A DNA stretch of 64,000 bases from Sitta carolinensis (Eukaryota > Chordata > Aves > Passeriformes > Sittidae): positions 138,111,625-138,175,624 of the forward strand of contig CM063284.1 of the NCBI GenBank assembly GCA_032173965.1. Reading direction: 5' to 3'. Made by a program: the position numbers and the translations under genes. Positions 13,068 to 27,309 of the stretch are shown piece after piece. Under the pieces are notes generated by a model. It was not told the DNA's origin. It worked only from the letters and a program-made list of their open reading frames with translations, and searched no databases. Within the stretch, counting starts at the first letter, position 1; every line of letters begins with the position of its first letter.

Positions 13068-13588
13068 AATCAAGATATCTTGATAGATTTGGAACAGAGT
13101 GGCTGGAAAGCTGCCCAACAGAAAAAGACCTGGGGATGCTGGTCAACCACTGGCTGAACATGGGCCAGCATGTGCTCAGGTGGCCAAGGAGGCCAGTGTT
13201 TGGCTTATGAGAAGTGGCTGAGGGAACTGGGGTTGTGCAGCTTGGAGAAAAGGAAGATGAGGCTTATAAGACCATTCCACTCTCTACAACTAACTGAAAA
13301 GAGGTTGTAGTCAGGCAGGGGTTGCTCCCTCCTCCAAGTAACAGGTGATAGGACAAGAGGAAATGGCCTGTGAGGAGGGTTAGATCGGATATTAGGAAAA
13401 AATTTCTTCCTTGAAAGGATTTTCAGGCACTGAAACAGTCTGACCAGGGAAGGGGTATAGTCACAACCCCTGGAGATATTTAAAATATATGTAGATGTGA
13501 TTTAATGGTGGACTTGGCAGGACTACATTTCCAGCTGGACTTGAGCATATGGGTATTTTTCAACCTAAATGATTCTATTATTTCATGA
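13068..13588 (+). mobile_element. CR1 LINE, internally deleted, sense orientation
   Basis: The sequence starts with the CR1 segment TTTGGAACAGAGTGGCTGG and GCTGCCCAACAGAAAAAGAC. It continues through AACATGGGCCAGCATGTG, then jumps near 13210 to AGTGGCTGAGGGAACTGGGG and runs to the 3' end (TTTTCAACCTAAATGATTCT, 13558-13577). Roughly 300 bp of the usual CR1 body is absent at the junction. The wording differs from the copy at 11310-11917 (TACAACTAACTGAAAAGAGG, GGACTTGGCAGGACT), so it probably belongs to another CR1 subfamily. No intact coding sequence remains. Confidence 0.88.
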
Positions 13589-16500
13589 ACCAATAAGATA
13601 TATTGTAATTATAAAAAACATGTAATGTCTAATATCTTACATATTACATAATATATTAAAAGATTCCTCTTCATTCCTCTTCAAGAGTCATCATCAAACA
13701 TAGGCCTTAACACAACCTGTAGGAACCAAAGTAGCACAAAGACGTGCAGTGAGAGTGCACAGCTTATTTGCTTTACCAGTCTGATTGGAAAATTGAAAAT
13801 TCTAAATATGACAGGGGAGTTTTTTTTCCTGCTAATAGAAGTAAAGCATTTTCATCTTATCTGTTCACATGATGAACTTAAAATTTTCCAAAACATTTAT
13901 TTTTCATTCTCCTACATTTCATTTAACTCCCAGTCTAGCAAATATTCACACATAAATCTGATTTTGTACAGAAGAAAAAAATTTACATGTTCAGCTATTT
14001 CTGCAGATTCAGGATTCACTTGTTGAATAAGCCATAGGAAATGAACATCAATATTGTATGAACATGAAAAAAAGGACAACTAGAAAGATGCAGAAAACAG
14101 GTGACATGAAATAAAAAGCAGGGCCTAATATTTTTTCTGTTTTCCTTGTACACAAATCTCATCTTCTTATGCTATTAGCATTAAGCACATTTCAGTAAGC
14201 TTAAGGTGGGAAAAGTAGCTTACACAAGTAATTTCTGAAGTGAATACTTTACTCTGCTAATGCTTTCTAAAATTCTCCCAAAAATTTTTATCAGGAATAT
14301 AGGGAGACTTGGGCTTTCTCCAAGAATCAGGGGAATTTAAAATGATGCACTGCTTTGTGGTTTTCATTTTATTTCTTATTTTTCTTAGTTATTATCAAGT
14401 ACAGAGGCTGCCTAGAAGTGGCTTCTGTTTCTTTGAGTTAGACAAAGCCTCCCCAGTTACAGGCAGCTTCTGTGCGTGCACAGCTTGTGAAGATGAATGA
14501 ACTCCCAGGAGCTGTGTAGCTGCAGAGGCAAGTTTGACCCAGAAATCACATCCCTTACAAGTATTTTATAAAATATACAGAATATTCTTTAACACTTGGG
14601 CACACTGAAATTAAGAATGCTGCGAAAATACAGATTATTATACAAATTAGTTTTGTAAACTAGCAAAATACCTTACTTTGAAAGGTCTAAGGGAGAGATT
14701 TTAAATTTTATCTAGAGGCGAAAATTAAAGGTATTTTATATTCAGGGAGAGTCACTTTAAAATAAATGCATGTGTGACTATGCAGCCATTAGTTGTGATC
14801 TTTGCTTTTGTTAAATACTGACTAGAATGCAATGAGGAGGTTTTATCCAAAGGAACTGCATGGTGGTTACTAGTCACACAATTAGAGCAATTGTCTGAAA
14901 TTTTTCTGCATTAGTAAAGCTCTAAAAATCATAAAACAGCAGGGATCAAAGAGACATACAACTTAGTCTTCTCTTACTGCTGCTTCCAATAAAAAGTATG
15001 TTCATTGTTTGAATAAGCTGACTTGTGCTTTTAAGATTTTAATTTTTAAAGACTCTATGGTTCAGGGTCAAAATATGCATGAATTTTAGAAGAACTCAAC
15101 TGAAAATTCATGTACACTTTATGCAAAGGATAGTGATCATGCTGCTACTCCACTGCTTTATTGTCTTTTATTCTGTGATGAGGGACGTTGAAATGGGCAC
15201 ATATGTTTCACAGTAATAACTAGTGATTTTAATTCTGTGTAAATTATTATATATAATTCACAATGATGAAAAAATACGTGGCAGCTGCTACCATTGCATG
15301 TCCATGAAGAAATATCTACCCTATAACTTCAAACAAGAATTGACAAACAAAGCCAAGGTTTCAGCAGTTCAGTAGTTCAGGCATTTATCAGAAAGTATAA
15401 ACACTTCTTAGGGATTATATGAAGAAAATCACCTGTGTGGAATAGCGAGGCAGAAACTGTTCTTGTCTAACAGAGAAAAGCTATTTATAGTGTGTCACTA
15501 TCCCTTCCTCTCACATTCGTTATATGGATAGCTTAGGAATTAGGCACACAAAGCTGTAAGGACAGCATTTATAAGGCCAGGATCAAATCTCTCTGAGGCG
15601 CTCAGTGAGCAATGAATTTTAAGTGATTTGTGGTTTTCATAGTGGGCTTTGTACATGGGGGGATAATAACATCAGAGGATTTCCTGCTTTTCTTTCCTGT
15701 TTGCTTGTATGCCAGATTTACTTCTATGTTAGTCCACAGAGCACAAGTGGAAAAACAGAAGTTGCTTAACCTAAAGAGATGTCCATCCTATATGACTGAA
15801 AATCTGAAAAATACTCTCTAAAAGAGGTATATAGAGTTCTAACTTTGTCTGAATACAGGTTTCTTCCTTTGCAGTACATTAAACTCCTTATTTAGAACAT
15901 GTGTTTTCAATGACCATGGTAGATTACAAAATAGTTTATTCATATGCAACTATGATCTAAAGCATTAGGAAGAATGAAAAATAGTAAAAGTGTTCTACGT
16001 CTCTTAACAGATATGATCATGAATATGGGGATGACAAACAAAAAGTTTAAACTTTACTTCTTTTTCTAATGAGGCATTGTCTGTAAAAATGAGCTGACAT
16101 GCAGTAAAGCAATGTATTCCTCTTGTGGCAGTCTTGCTTCTTTAAATTATGTGGTTTTCATAAAGGACTGTGTTCTATCTGTGCAACACATACTTTGATC
16201 AGAGGTAGAACAGGATTTCTTCATTATAACCTTCTTCATTCCTTTTGTGTCTTTCACTGAGCTAAATTTCCTTTCAAAATGTGTTTTTTAAAGAGAGTGA
16301 TAAGACCTCAGCTGGTTCCATGAATGTCTTCCATTGTCCTTTCTCTTCTCTATTACAATTGTACATATAGCATATTTTCAGATTAATTAAAACCATTTTC
16401 AGTATTGCAGTTAGTTGCACACTTGTATACATTCAAACATATTAATATTCATATCTTTTTCTAATGGCCTTTTTCCATGCCAAAAACCCCTGTATGCAGA

Positions 16501-17327
16501 GGAAAGCAGCTGTAAGAGAGTATCAGATTGAGAGAAATGTTCAGGGCTTATTTTAGATCTTGTTCCTGTAGTTATTGTGATAAAATCTGCTTCCAGATTA
16601 AATGAGCAAAGATATTTCCTTACAGGTAAACAAATAACCACCTAAAGTCTCAGGCAAGATTAGTAATTCCTGAAAACCATTATGTGGGACAGGATACTAA
16701 AGGTTACCTTACATTAATTTAGAAAGATAAAAATGGTTCCTTGGAACAGTCAATGAATTTGTGTCACGTAATATCTGGCAAAAGAGTAGATGTAACTAGG
16801 AAATACTTATGAATTTAGTTTAAAGAGTATTTGGGGTGCAATTTGTATATATGCAGAAGTCTGAAGCTAACTTAGTATCTACGTTTCTGAAGTAAATATG
16901 ATCCTAACTGAGCACAGAACTCTTCCCAGAGAAGGAGACCTGAACCTGGAAAAATGGAGACTGCTCTATCATAGCAAGAGTCTTTCACATACTGTTTCTG
17001 ATGAGTAGCAGTAGTAAATCTGCTGGTAGGAGTGTCAGCATGACCTTGTTGTATCTCTCCCTTTTTATATAAAATTTTCATTCCATAGCATCTTGAAACA
17101 TACAAAAACCCTCCAGTTTCTGTTACAGCATCCTTCACAACAACAAATAAATGGTGAGGATATGGATCCAACCTAGTCTGGTTTTGAGGTGCAGATTTGA
17201 TTATTAATGGTCCTATTTCTGTTCATTGTTGTAAACTGTGTTTTGCCATGCTAATAAAATACAGGATTTTGATGTTTTTTGCTTTTTTCACCTTAGTCAC
17301 AGTAAAAGACATAAGTTTACCTGAAAC
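13589..17327. other. AT-rich non-coding DNA, no feature seen
   Basis: No gene or mobile element is recognised. Frames stay under 100 codons and lack recognisable motifs. Confidence 0.55.
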
Positions 17328-18130
17328 AAATAATGACAGACTGGTTTAGGTTGAAACAGATTTCTGGAGGTCATCTAGGCCAGTATGTCTGCTCCATCAG
17401 GGGCAGCAGGCTTCCCAGGACCATGTCCAGATGGCTTCTAAATATCTCTAACAAAGGATATCCCACAGCCTTCCAGGGCAACTTGTACCAGTTCTCAGTC
17501 ACTCTCACAGAAAAAGTGTTTCCTGATGTTCAGATGGAATATCCTGTGTTTCAGTTCGTTTACCTTGCTTGTTGTCCTATTTCTTGACACCACTGAAAAG
17601 AGTCTAGCTCTCTTTTCATTTTCCCTTTGAATATCTTTATACTGTGATGAGTTACCCCTTTGAGCCTTCTTTTCTCCAGGCTAAATGTCCCCAGCTTTTT
17701 TTCCATGGTAGATGTTCCAACCTCTTTATCATTTTTGTCAGTCTTTGTGAACCTTCATGGCTGGACTCTTTTTGGTATGTTCACATTTCTCTCATTCTGA
17801 GGAGCCCAGAACTGGTCATGGTACTCCAGATCTCACCCATGCTGAATGAAGGGAAAGGATTGCCCCCTTATAACGTTGAAAGCACTCCTAATGCATCCTG
17901 GGATAGTTTTAGCCTTTTTTGCTACAAGGACAAATTGTTGCCTTACAGCTAATTTGGTGTCCAACAGGACCTCAGGACATTTTCTGCAAAGCTGCTTATC
18001 CTGGTTCACCTGTGGCATGCACTGCAGAATGGGGATGTTCTACCCCAGGAACATGACTTTGCTCTTCCCCTTGGATAGCTTATGCCCTGCTATGCTGTTC
18101 CTTGGAAGATGTCAATTCTCATACTACTCA
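17328..18130 (-). mobile_element. Older CR1 LINE fragment, antisense
   Basis: Antisense CR1 text runs across about 800 bp: TGGTTTAGGTTGAAACAGAT, GGAGGTCATCTAGGCC, CTTCTTTTCTCCAGGCTAAA, GCCCAGAACTGG, and CAGGACCTCAGGACATTTTC with GTGGCATGCACTGCAGAATG at the right. The copy is more diverged than the others and covers more of the 3' half of the second reading frame. The open frames at 17644-17952 and 17846-18169 lie antisense or out of frame in this element and are not genes. It is 5'-truncated near 18130. Confidence 0.85.
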
Positions 18131-21100
18131 AACAGAAATCCATTTTTAAAGGATATCTTGAACAGATGATTGAGTTGCAAAAGCATTAATTGATGTTTTA
18201 GCAGCAGCAACTGTTGGAGTTTTGCAGTTGTCTGAGCAGTGCACCAGGAATTGAGAACTGCTCTGTATTTTGCTTTGTAGTGACATTTATTTCCTCAATG
18301 GCTTTGCTATGTCTCTGCTCAACTGTACTCAATGCTATTAAGAAAGTATTTATTGGCCTAAATTATGATTTCTATTTATAAAATGAGAGAGAAATTCAGA
18401 AAGAAAATTGTTTTTGATGCTGTAGAAATTACTCTGGTTAATGCACTAAACTGGGACATCATCAATTTGTCTTTAATTCCATCCTGTCATGAACTTCCTC
18501 ATATGTTATGGACAGGTCATTACTAATTACTCCTTACTTTCTCCAGTATAAAGGCAATAAAAATTGTTATTTCTTACATTTTTGCTGCCTTGTTCAATAA
18601 ATAAGACTCCAGAATAGGGTACTTTAGCCCTTTAAGATACCCTGTGCTGTTTTGGACTCTCCAGATGTTCACACTTTCATCTTCTACTCATTAGACAAAC
18701 AACTTTGCTGCACTTACCTTCTTGAAACCAATCAATGTCGTATAGGGATGCTCAAGATTGTATTCCTCCACCAAAGATGCCTTCTAGGCAGTTAGAAGTT
18801 GCAGTGTTTCCTTAAATCCTTTGAAAATTCCTCCCACAAAGGATAAGCTTTATAACTTCATGTCCTGATTCTGCCTGTAACTTATTGTACAACTGTCTGG
18901 ATCTGAAATGAAAAATTATTCACATATACATTCCAATAAAAATAGCTCAAATGGCAACTATAGTATTCAACATCATTAATTCCATTTTACAATTATTTAA
19001 CAGATCACATCTTCCTGTAGCATCTATGAATTAAGGACAATAACTTGTGATGCTCAAATCCCAGTATGTGCTCATTTAAATCAGAATATTAATGCTTTAT
19101 TAAGGGAACACAGGTTTGCATTTCTTCTGCAAATGCATACAGAAGTCAATCAGTGGTCTATTAATTCTTCCCTGTATTAAATATTTTTCTATTGCATTAG
19201 CAAACCTCTTTGTACGCAAGCAGTCTGAATAAAATTAACATTTCTAAAGTGCATTGCAGGTATTTCTTAATCTCAAACATTATCATGAAGTTTGGAATAA
19301 AAATAAATTAATGATAGATGGCCCAAGTATTAAAATAGATATTAAGAAATAACATAGCCCTTAAATAAGTGAGTTTATTCCTTTTTATAGTATTTCCTTT
19401 TCAGACCAGTGCTCAGAGCAAAAACCTTGACCAGAGGTAAGTTTGGTCCTTCTTTTTAATCAGATATAGCTGAATTTATAGTTCAGACAACATGTCAGAA
19501 AATATGGCTTCTAGGTCAATGATTTAGGAGTTTTCTTATTCTTCACATAGCATAAGTGCCATCTCCTCAAAATCTCACGCATTCTGATGTCCGTCATGAA
19601 TATGGCATCCTATTTTAGGGCCTCTGTGTAAATAAATGAAGTAAATTGTCTCCTAACTCATATTTTCTGACTTAGGCTTTGGAAAGGCATTCCTCACTCT
19701 ATATACTGGTGATGGAAGTATACAGGAAATAGCTGGTAGGAATTTACATTTCTTATTAAGGAAATGTGTTAAAAGAGCTTCTTTTCAGTTTCTGATACCA
19801 TCAAAATAATTATATACATCATATTGAAGTAAGTGTTTCAGCCCAGATAATCTATAAGCCAGTAAATTTTACTCCAAAGATGATTTCGAATCTGAGAAGA
19901 AAGGTTGATCTAACCCATTGCTAATGTTTTCCTTGTCTTAATTAAATTAACTGGCCACATATAAAACAAACCATAATCATCCCTTGCAAGAAATTGTAAT
20001 ATCCCTTTCAAACCAGGATTTTTATGCTATCTGTCATGGCTTGGATAGTCATACATCAAAGTAATCAATATTTCTCTTCCAAAGCTTTCCATGAGCTTTT
20101 CCTTTGCCACAGCCTATTCTATTAACCACTGTTGTCTCAGTTTTCCTTGCACTCCTTTGTAAAATTTTATTGAATAATTTTTCAATAAAAGAAATAAAAA
20201 GTTTGAAAAAATGAAGACCTTAGTCTACAGATTTCTTTGTTCTCTATGCAGTGGTTTGAGAAAAAATATTCTGTATGTGAATAGCACAGCTGGTTGCTAT
20301 GAGAATAATAAAGCAAAACAATAAGCACTATATAAAAATAATTTACAAAAAATTGATTCCTTTTTGCAGGAAATAAGCATCTGGTATAAGCAGAAAGAAG
20401 AGTCCTACCTCAAGATTGGTCTCAATAAAAGCTTGAAAATAATTTTAATTTTTTTCTGCAATTAAAAAATAAAAAGGTAGTTCAGCATTTTTCAACCAAA
20501 ATTAACTACTTCAGACCTCCTATTAAAATTTAAATATTTTCCATACTCTTAAGAGACCCAGGAATGCTCTACAGCTTAAACAGTTTTGGTCATCAGAAGA
20601 AGTCAACTAAAAGGGAACATTTTCTTAAATCATAATTAACGGAGCAGAAATGCTGTTAAATGTTGGAGTGACACGAATCATACGGTAGTTATTTTGGCTT
20701 ATAAACCTTGGTCAGAATGAAATTGTTATTTTTTGATTTCTATCAGAGCTGTGACAAGATTTGCTGGACACAAGTTACACACAGATGTACACAGTTACTG
20801 TACACACAATCACAGTTATTGTGATTGAGATGTTGAAAAGTGGCTGTGTACAGAGAATGTACCCAGTTTAAGTTTAAAGATATTTCTAGGAAATGTTAAA
20901 ATTGTCACTTCCTGACAAGGAGGAATGAAAATTTCTAGGATTTGAAAAGTTGTGGCCATTGAGTGACTTGCAGCAGATTAAAATGAACCTGAAGAGGAGC
21001 CAAAAATTTGCAAATCCTAGATAGGCTTCACAGAATCCTCAAAGGCAATCCTCATGACATTTTTGAAAAGAAGGGAAAACTCGAAGTACCATAGTTCCAG

Positions 21101-24100
21101 TCTAGAAGGACAGTTCAACATTTGTAGAGACATATTTTCTCATTTCTGTAGAGGCTGTAGTGGAAAATGGTACTTCCTGGGTCCTGGGAACTGCTAGATT
21201 TTTTTTTTTTTTTCAAAGGATTATATTATATGTTGCATTAGAAATTAAAACTTCTTATAAAAACATACCTTACTGTATTTAGTAAGCGTAGAGGTAGAAT
21301 TTGGGTTAGCATAGAAAAAACAGGGGGAAAAATCTCAAGATTTTTGTGGAATTTAAATCGTGTAAATATTTTTTTCATAGTTTTAGGATGAGAAAGAAAG
21401 TGATTGAGTTACCATTCTTCAATGTCCAGGTCACTAGCAGTGTATTTGCTATTCCTGCTAAGGTATTACTCCTCCTAGACCTGATTCACTTTGCGTAAAT
21501 AATTGTATACTAATTGGAACAAGGTCTTTACTATCAGCCTCCTACATGACAAATAAATGCCCTAATTACTGGGGCTCTGGTCCACCAAATATGTAATTTA
21601 GAAAACGAAAAACAGCCTCAAGTTTTTGAGAATGTCAAAGCATCTTATGTTATATAGCACTCCTAGGATAACTCATATTGAAGTACTGGAAACAGATTTA
21701 ACATTAACTTCTTGATTTTAAAAGGTATTTTAAAAGAGTAATTTTTAAAGTAACCTTATTACTTCAGAAGAATGTAAAGTAAAACTTCGTAACATTTGGG
21801 AAAATGACTTGCAATTTCGGTTGTCATTTAAATAGTAGTTTGCAGGAAAAATTATGCAATTTGTCTAATATTTTAAAAATCAAGTAAATGACAGTAGCTC
21901 AGTTGGATATTTGAATAGTAGACATTAGAACTGAGTAGGGATTTTTTTCTTAGTTTTTATTGTCATCATGTATAAGTCATATTATTTGAGCAGATTTATT
22001 TTTCTTTCAATTTTTTTATTAGGAAAATAACTATATCTCTTCACTGGAAATTTATTGTCACAACATTTGGGATTATACTGCAATTTTACTATGGCTAGTC
22101 AAGAAAACTCAGATATAAAATTAAAACTCATTATTAAAATATTCCCTGGTAGATTACGCCTGAAAATGTTGAATTAAACCAAACATAAGTTTCTTAGGGT
22201 TCAGAAAAAGGATATGACTTTTATTTTGTTTTCCTGCTAATGGAAATGAGATGATTGCTGCTTCAGAGTGCTGTTTCTTTAAGGACCCTAATTTCTTCAA
22301 CAGTTTGGAGAAAATTTCACACTCACTGGAAGAGGATAGATTCACCTCTCCCCTCTCCTTTAGACTTGATTTTGAAACTTCCACACAGCCTTAATGGTAA
22401 ACTGTTATCAAATAACTTGAGACAGAAAAATATATAATTAAAAAATACATATCTTTCCTTGACCTTCAAGTTTGCAACTTGGAATAGATTGTTAATTTAG
22501 GTCTATACTTCAGGTCATTTAGGAGTTATACTTTAGGCAAACAGACTGGAAATTGCTCAAGTTGTTACCAAGGAAATGGTGAGCCATCCTGAGTTTTCCA
22601 GGATCATTTAAAGGTGTTGCTGTTAAAAATATTAGATATCTAACTTATTCTGGAAGGTCAAACCTGTTCAGCTGTTAAATTTGCTGATTTCTCTTTCATT
22701 TTCAGTTGTCTCTTCTCATGTCACTGATACTGAAGGCATGAAAAGTATTTTAATGTTTTTTTTTTTTTTCAATGTATAAGTAAGTATCTATCTCCAAAGA
22801 CCTTTTCTTTCTCACCACATCTCTTCTTCAGTTCTCTTATAACATTTCTCTTATTTTATAAATAAGATAAATAAATAAATTAATAAATATAGGTACTTAT
22901 ATATGTGCTAGTCTTGCTACCTGAAGACCAAGTGCAACATGTTTTTAGTCAATGACACTTCATTGATTTTACCTGTTCTTTCATGAATTTATGCAACCCA
23001 TTTTTACTTTTCATTTTTACCTCTAAGTATATACAAAATGGGCCTTTTCTGTTGTTGTCTATCAAGTACTTTTCCCAGTTTAATATGTTAAAATTAAAGC
23101 CCTCTTGAAAATGTGACACTGAAAACAAACAAGTAGACCTGCTTTTGTTCAAATCCTATCAAATGAGAGAAATGCATGCTTCTGTCTGTTCTTTTTCTTG
23201 ATTCTGCATTAATAAAATAAAATTTTCTGGAATCTCCTGCTAGTACATGATTCTATTGCTGGGCTAAAGCAAGAAAAGAAATAGACTACAGAATCACCCT
23301 GACAGAAAATTAAACATAAGATTTTCTTTGTTGGAACTCCTTTCTGTTCTGCCACCTTGCACACTGTACACTGACAGGCAAGTATCTCAAATTAATAGGT
23401 TCAATATATAGTAAATAGAGGTTTCATGCTTATCATGGTTTTTCAAGAAGCTGCTATGCTTTGGGTATGTGCTCTGATCATCAGAGCTTAAGGATTTCTG
23501 AAGCATTTCACAAAATTCTTTTTTTCCCTCCAGTAATTCCAAAGTACCTGTGCCCTTGCTCAGTTGGTTTCTCTTTTTCGCAGTGTGTACTGCATTCCTG
23601 CTTATACAAGATGGAAACTCCCTAGTAATCCTAATAGCTTCATAAAACCACCACCTGTGGTATAATCTGGACACTCCACATACAGTTGCCCAGTTAAAAG
23701 CTTAAGTCTGAACATATTGTTCTTGCCACCCTTATTTTCTGAAGACCCAAAGAAAAGCTCGGAGTGTTACAAGAGTTCAAACTCTATTATATGAAAGTGT
23801 GCCATGGTTCTGCAATGAGAGAAGTGCGTGATGTTAGATTATGTGATCTGTTCTGAGTGAAACAGAATTAAGTCATTTGTGGTTTACAGACAACTGAACA
23901 TGATTGACTTAGCAGAAGCTCTCACTTCAACTTTAACTTTCCAAAGTTATAAATAGATTTCTAAGAGTCTTTGGAGCTGTCTAACTTGTTGGCTAGGCAA
24001 TTCTTGATATAGTGAAAACCTGAAGTCCTTACTACTTTCACAAAAATTTACTGATGCCTTTAACTTCAAAGCGTGCAAGTTCTAAAGATTCAGCATTTAC

Positions 24101-24662
24101 TGCTTCTCCCTCCAAGAAATTCTGCAGAATTACAAGTTACTAAACCTGGTGTTTTTTTGGTTTTTTTGGTTTTTTTATCAAACATAGCTGTGAAAGGGTC
24201 AAAGCTTGTTCTTAGAAATCCTCAGAAGTGATAAAAGTGAAAATAAAATAGTATTGTATGAACTACAATAAAAGAAAAATAAATCACTTTTACACTAATT
24301 TTACCTGCAGTCACCCCAATAAGATGATGGAAAACTGTAATAAAGTAACTAAATTCTTTTTTTATCCCTGAATTTTCATAATACATCACAAGTGACTATA
24401 AGTACAGATAAACAAGCTTTTCAGATTCACACTGCTCTAGTTCTAATTTGAACAAATAAAAGATCATGGAAGTTATTCACGTTGAAACAACAACGATATC
24501 TCAAGACCATCACAGAACTTTCCAGATGAAGAAGTTAGAATGATTTTGGGTAGATATGTGGAAGATGCAAGTCAATGAAGGCACAAGACATTTAAGAATT
24601 TAGTTTTTCTTTTCATAAAGTCATGTTTGTTCTTTGAAGGCAAATGGTTTGAAAGGATGAAT

Positions 24663-24692
24663 AACATACATACATGCATACATACATGCATA
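24663..24692. repeat. (CATA)n short tandem repeat
   Basis: CATACATACATG units, about 30 bp, imperfect. Confidence 0.8.
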
Positions 24693-25930
24693 AATTAATT
24701 AGAGTAAAAGGACTGCTCATTTCCAGACCCCTGAGCTACAGTTCAGACACTTCACTGTTGCTGTTCATTAAGAACAGCTTTGGGACCAGTCAGGCTTCTT
24801 ACTGATCTGGGGTATATACATGATATGTATATTCCTGTAATTGCAATAGACACATTCTTATAGAGATTTAAAAGGCTTTGCCATATGAATTGATGTCTTT
24901 GGAGTGAGGAAATAATCAGTAAAGTGTGAAGTGAAATCTAGACAAAAGGTACTCCTAAAGTATCATTTCCTTTGCATTTTCTTGCTTCAAATAAGTTCAC
25001 AACTGCAAAATTAATTTGATTTTTATATCAAATGAAACTATGGTAATTCCCATCATTTTTTTGGAAAAAGATTCTGTGTTAAAAGCCCGTATTTTTCATG
25101 ACAACAGTTAATCATGTTAACAAATTTTTAAAATTAAGAAAGACATTTTCTGTGATTTTTCATGGTTTTGTTTGTTTGTTTTTTTCCTAAAATTAAATTA
25201 TTTTTGAGACATCTCAATAATTTTCAAAAACTATCTGGATAGATTTTTTATAAGTAGCTTCAACTGCTTTTTCTGGAATGTTGGTGTTTATTTTCAAAAA
25301 TATTGAAAAAGTAAATAGATAAAAATAAGAGATAAATCAATATGACAATGGAATTTGTATATATTCTTTGATTTTCCCAAGCTTCTACATTTCAGAAATT
25401 AATAAAATTATGTTGCTTCTAAAACCTCTGAAAAAATCTGGTTTCTTTTTCCCTATCCTAATTTCATTGCTTTCATTCTCTACTCTGAAAAACATGTAGA
25501 CTCCTAATTTGATCCTTTTTTGAGACAGCATTTACACACTGACACACATTATATAGTATAATTATGTACTTATTTCATCTATCTTGCTCCTCTAGTGCAC
25601 TGTCACTTGTACTTAAGACATAAAGCTGAAAGACTAACAAATCCCTTGACTGATTTTGCTGAAAACATTCAGCAGCCTCTGGTCTCAAGTTGATCACTGT
25701 GTTCATAAAAAAGGTTCATACAAATAATGTAACATATGCCATATTTCTAGAAGTAGCTTAATTATTTAAATTCCTTTTTCTGGTGTTCTCAACTTTTTAA
25801 CTTTATTATTCTCTCAACATTTTTCACTCAAGTTTGTGGGAGAGATAAGTAATACTTCTCTCTGAATAATATAGCTTTGAGTTACACAGTCAAACCTCCC
25901 ATTTATAAATTTGCTAAAGCAATGTAACAT

Positions 25931-25950
25931 TTTATATATATATATATAAA

Positions 25951-26000
<50 letters not shown>
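25931..26000. repeat. (TA)n microsatellite, about 70 bp
   Basis: A nearly pure TA array with two small interruptions (TATAAATATATATTATA). It is the longest dinucleotide array in the window and probably polymorphic. Confidence 0.95.
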
Positions 26001-26002
<2 letters not shown>

Positions 26003-26725
26003 TTGTGTCCTCTGATTCAGCTTTCATTATGAATATGATAGTCTATGAATGTCTGAAGTATTACAACATGCATAATATAATCCTTGGAACTATCCTAATA
26101 TGTGCATAGAGCACCTCACAATTTCTCACTGAAAACTCAGAGAGTATATTTTCTATTTATCTTGTGTTGATTTTATATTAACAAGCTCATCATAAAATTT
26201 AATGAAAATTACTGCTTAAGAGTAGTTCGAATACTGTGTAAGTTCTAATCGTTGAATGCAATGAACCAGTTAATCTTGCAATTATGGGTGATGTCTTTTT
26301 CATGGCTCTAGAAAAAAGTCTATGAATTTAAACACATTCTTCTAACACGTAGGTTGCAAATGCTTTTTAAGGATGGTTTTTAATAAATAAAAACTAACCT
26401 CAGAAATATCTAGATAACAATTAATAAAAATATGTTATTTTTCTAAAGAAATGGAAATAATCTTTGCAGTTAAAAGCAGAAATGAATTTATGAGGTAAGA
26501 CAGACGGCTAACAGAAACTAGAATGCAATTTCAGCTCCAGAGCTAAACAAGCTTGGTAGAAGTCTGCAAAAAACAGAAGAACCTTGAATTCTTCCCCTCT
26601 TCTACAATTAATTTTTTATGTTTGTTCCCCATGCACAGTAATTTCCCTTCCACATTATTTTTTAACATTTTGCCTTTTGCTTTTGCTTGTAATATAAACT
26701 GTTTTGTCCTCGCTCTCATTTTCTC

Positions 26726-26750
26726 CACACAAACACACACACACACACAA
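26726..26750. repeat. (CA)n microsatellite, short
   Basis: CACACAAACACACACACACA-type run of about 25 bp with one interruption. Confidence 0.9.
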
Positions 26751-27309
26751 AGAGGCCAGAATAGGAGGACATAGGTTTTACCTACCAACACAATGTATCT
26801 GAAGAAGCCTTCATCAGTAGTGTAGCCTGCAGGGCTAAGAACCTATTTTAAGCCTCAGGGTGCAAAAGTTATTCTTCTGAAGAACTCCTGCTTTTCATTG
26901 GTTGGTCTTCACTTTCTGCATTTTTAAAGTTTTGCTCATTTTCTACTACATCCTAAATACTCATATCAGTTTTTACTCTCTAAGTCTTTTGTATCTCTTT
27001 AGCATTTTCAATTGATGTAAACCTTTAAGACTGTATAGTTTATTACCAAAGTCATGTTTGTCATCTGTTTAATACCTGAAAATTAAAATTTTTGTCTTGA
27101 GTCTCTATCATAACTACAAAAAGTGTGCTTCCCTTGATTTTTATTTTATTGCCATGGTGATTTTTTCTACTACCTTTCTTTATATAAAAGAGATGGCAAA
27201 TCATGAGGAAACACAAAGCCAGTCTGCACTGAACTGAGCTAAAATCTCATCACATTAATTTTTCACACAGTGTAGTCTCATATTCCAAAAGATGCCCAAA
27301 ATGACATAT

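Larger units (their letters stand above)
18131..27304. other. AT-rich non-coding DNA with microsatellites
   Basis: About 9 kb with no supportable gene. It holds poly(T) runs near 21200-21214 and 22757-22770, an (AATA)n patch near 22860-22890, and the microsatellites listed separately. A short inverted repeat (AATCACA...TGTGATT, 20808-20826) is not significant. Confidence 0.6.
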
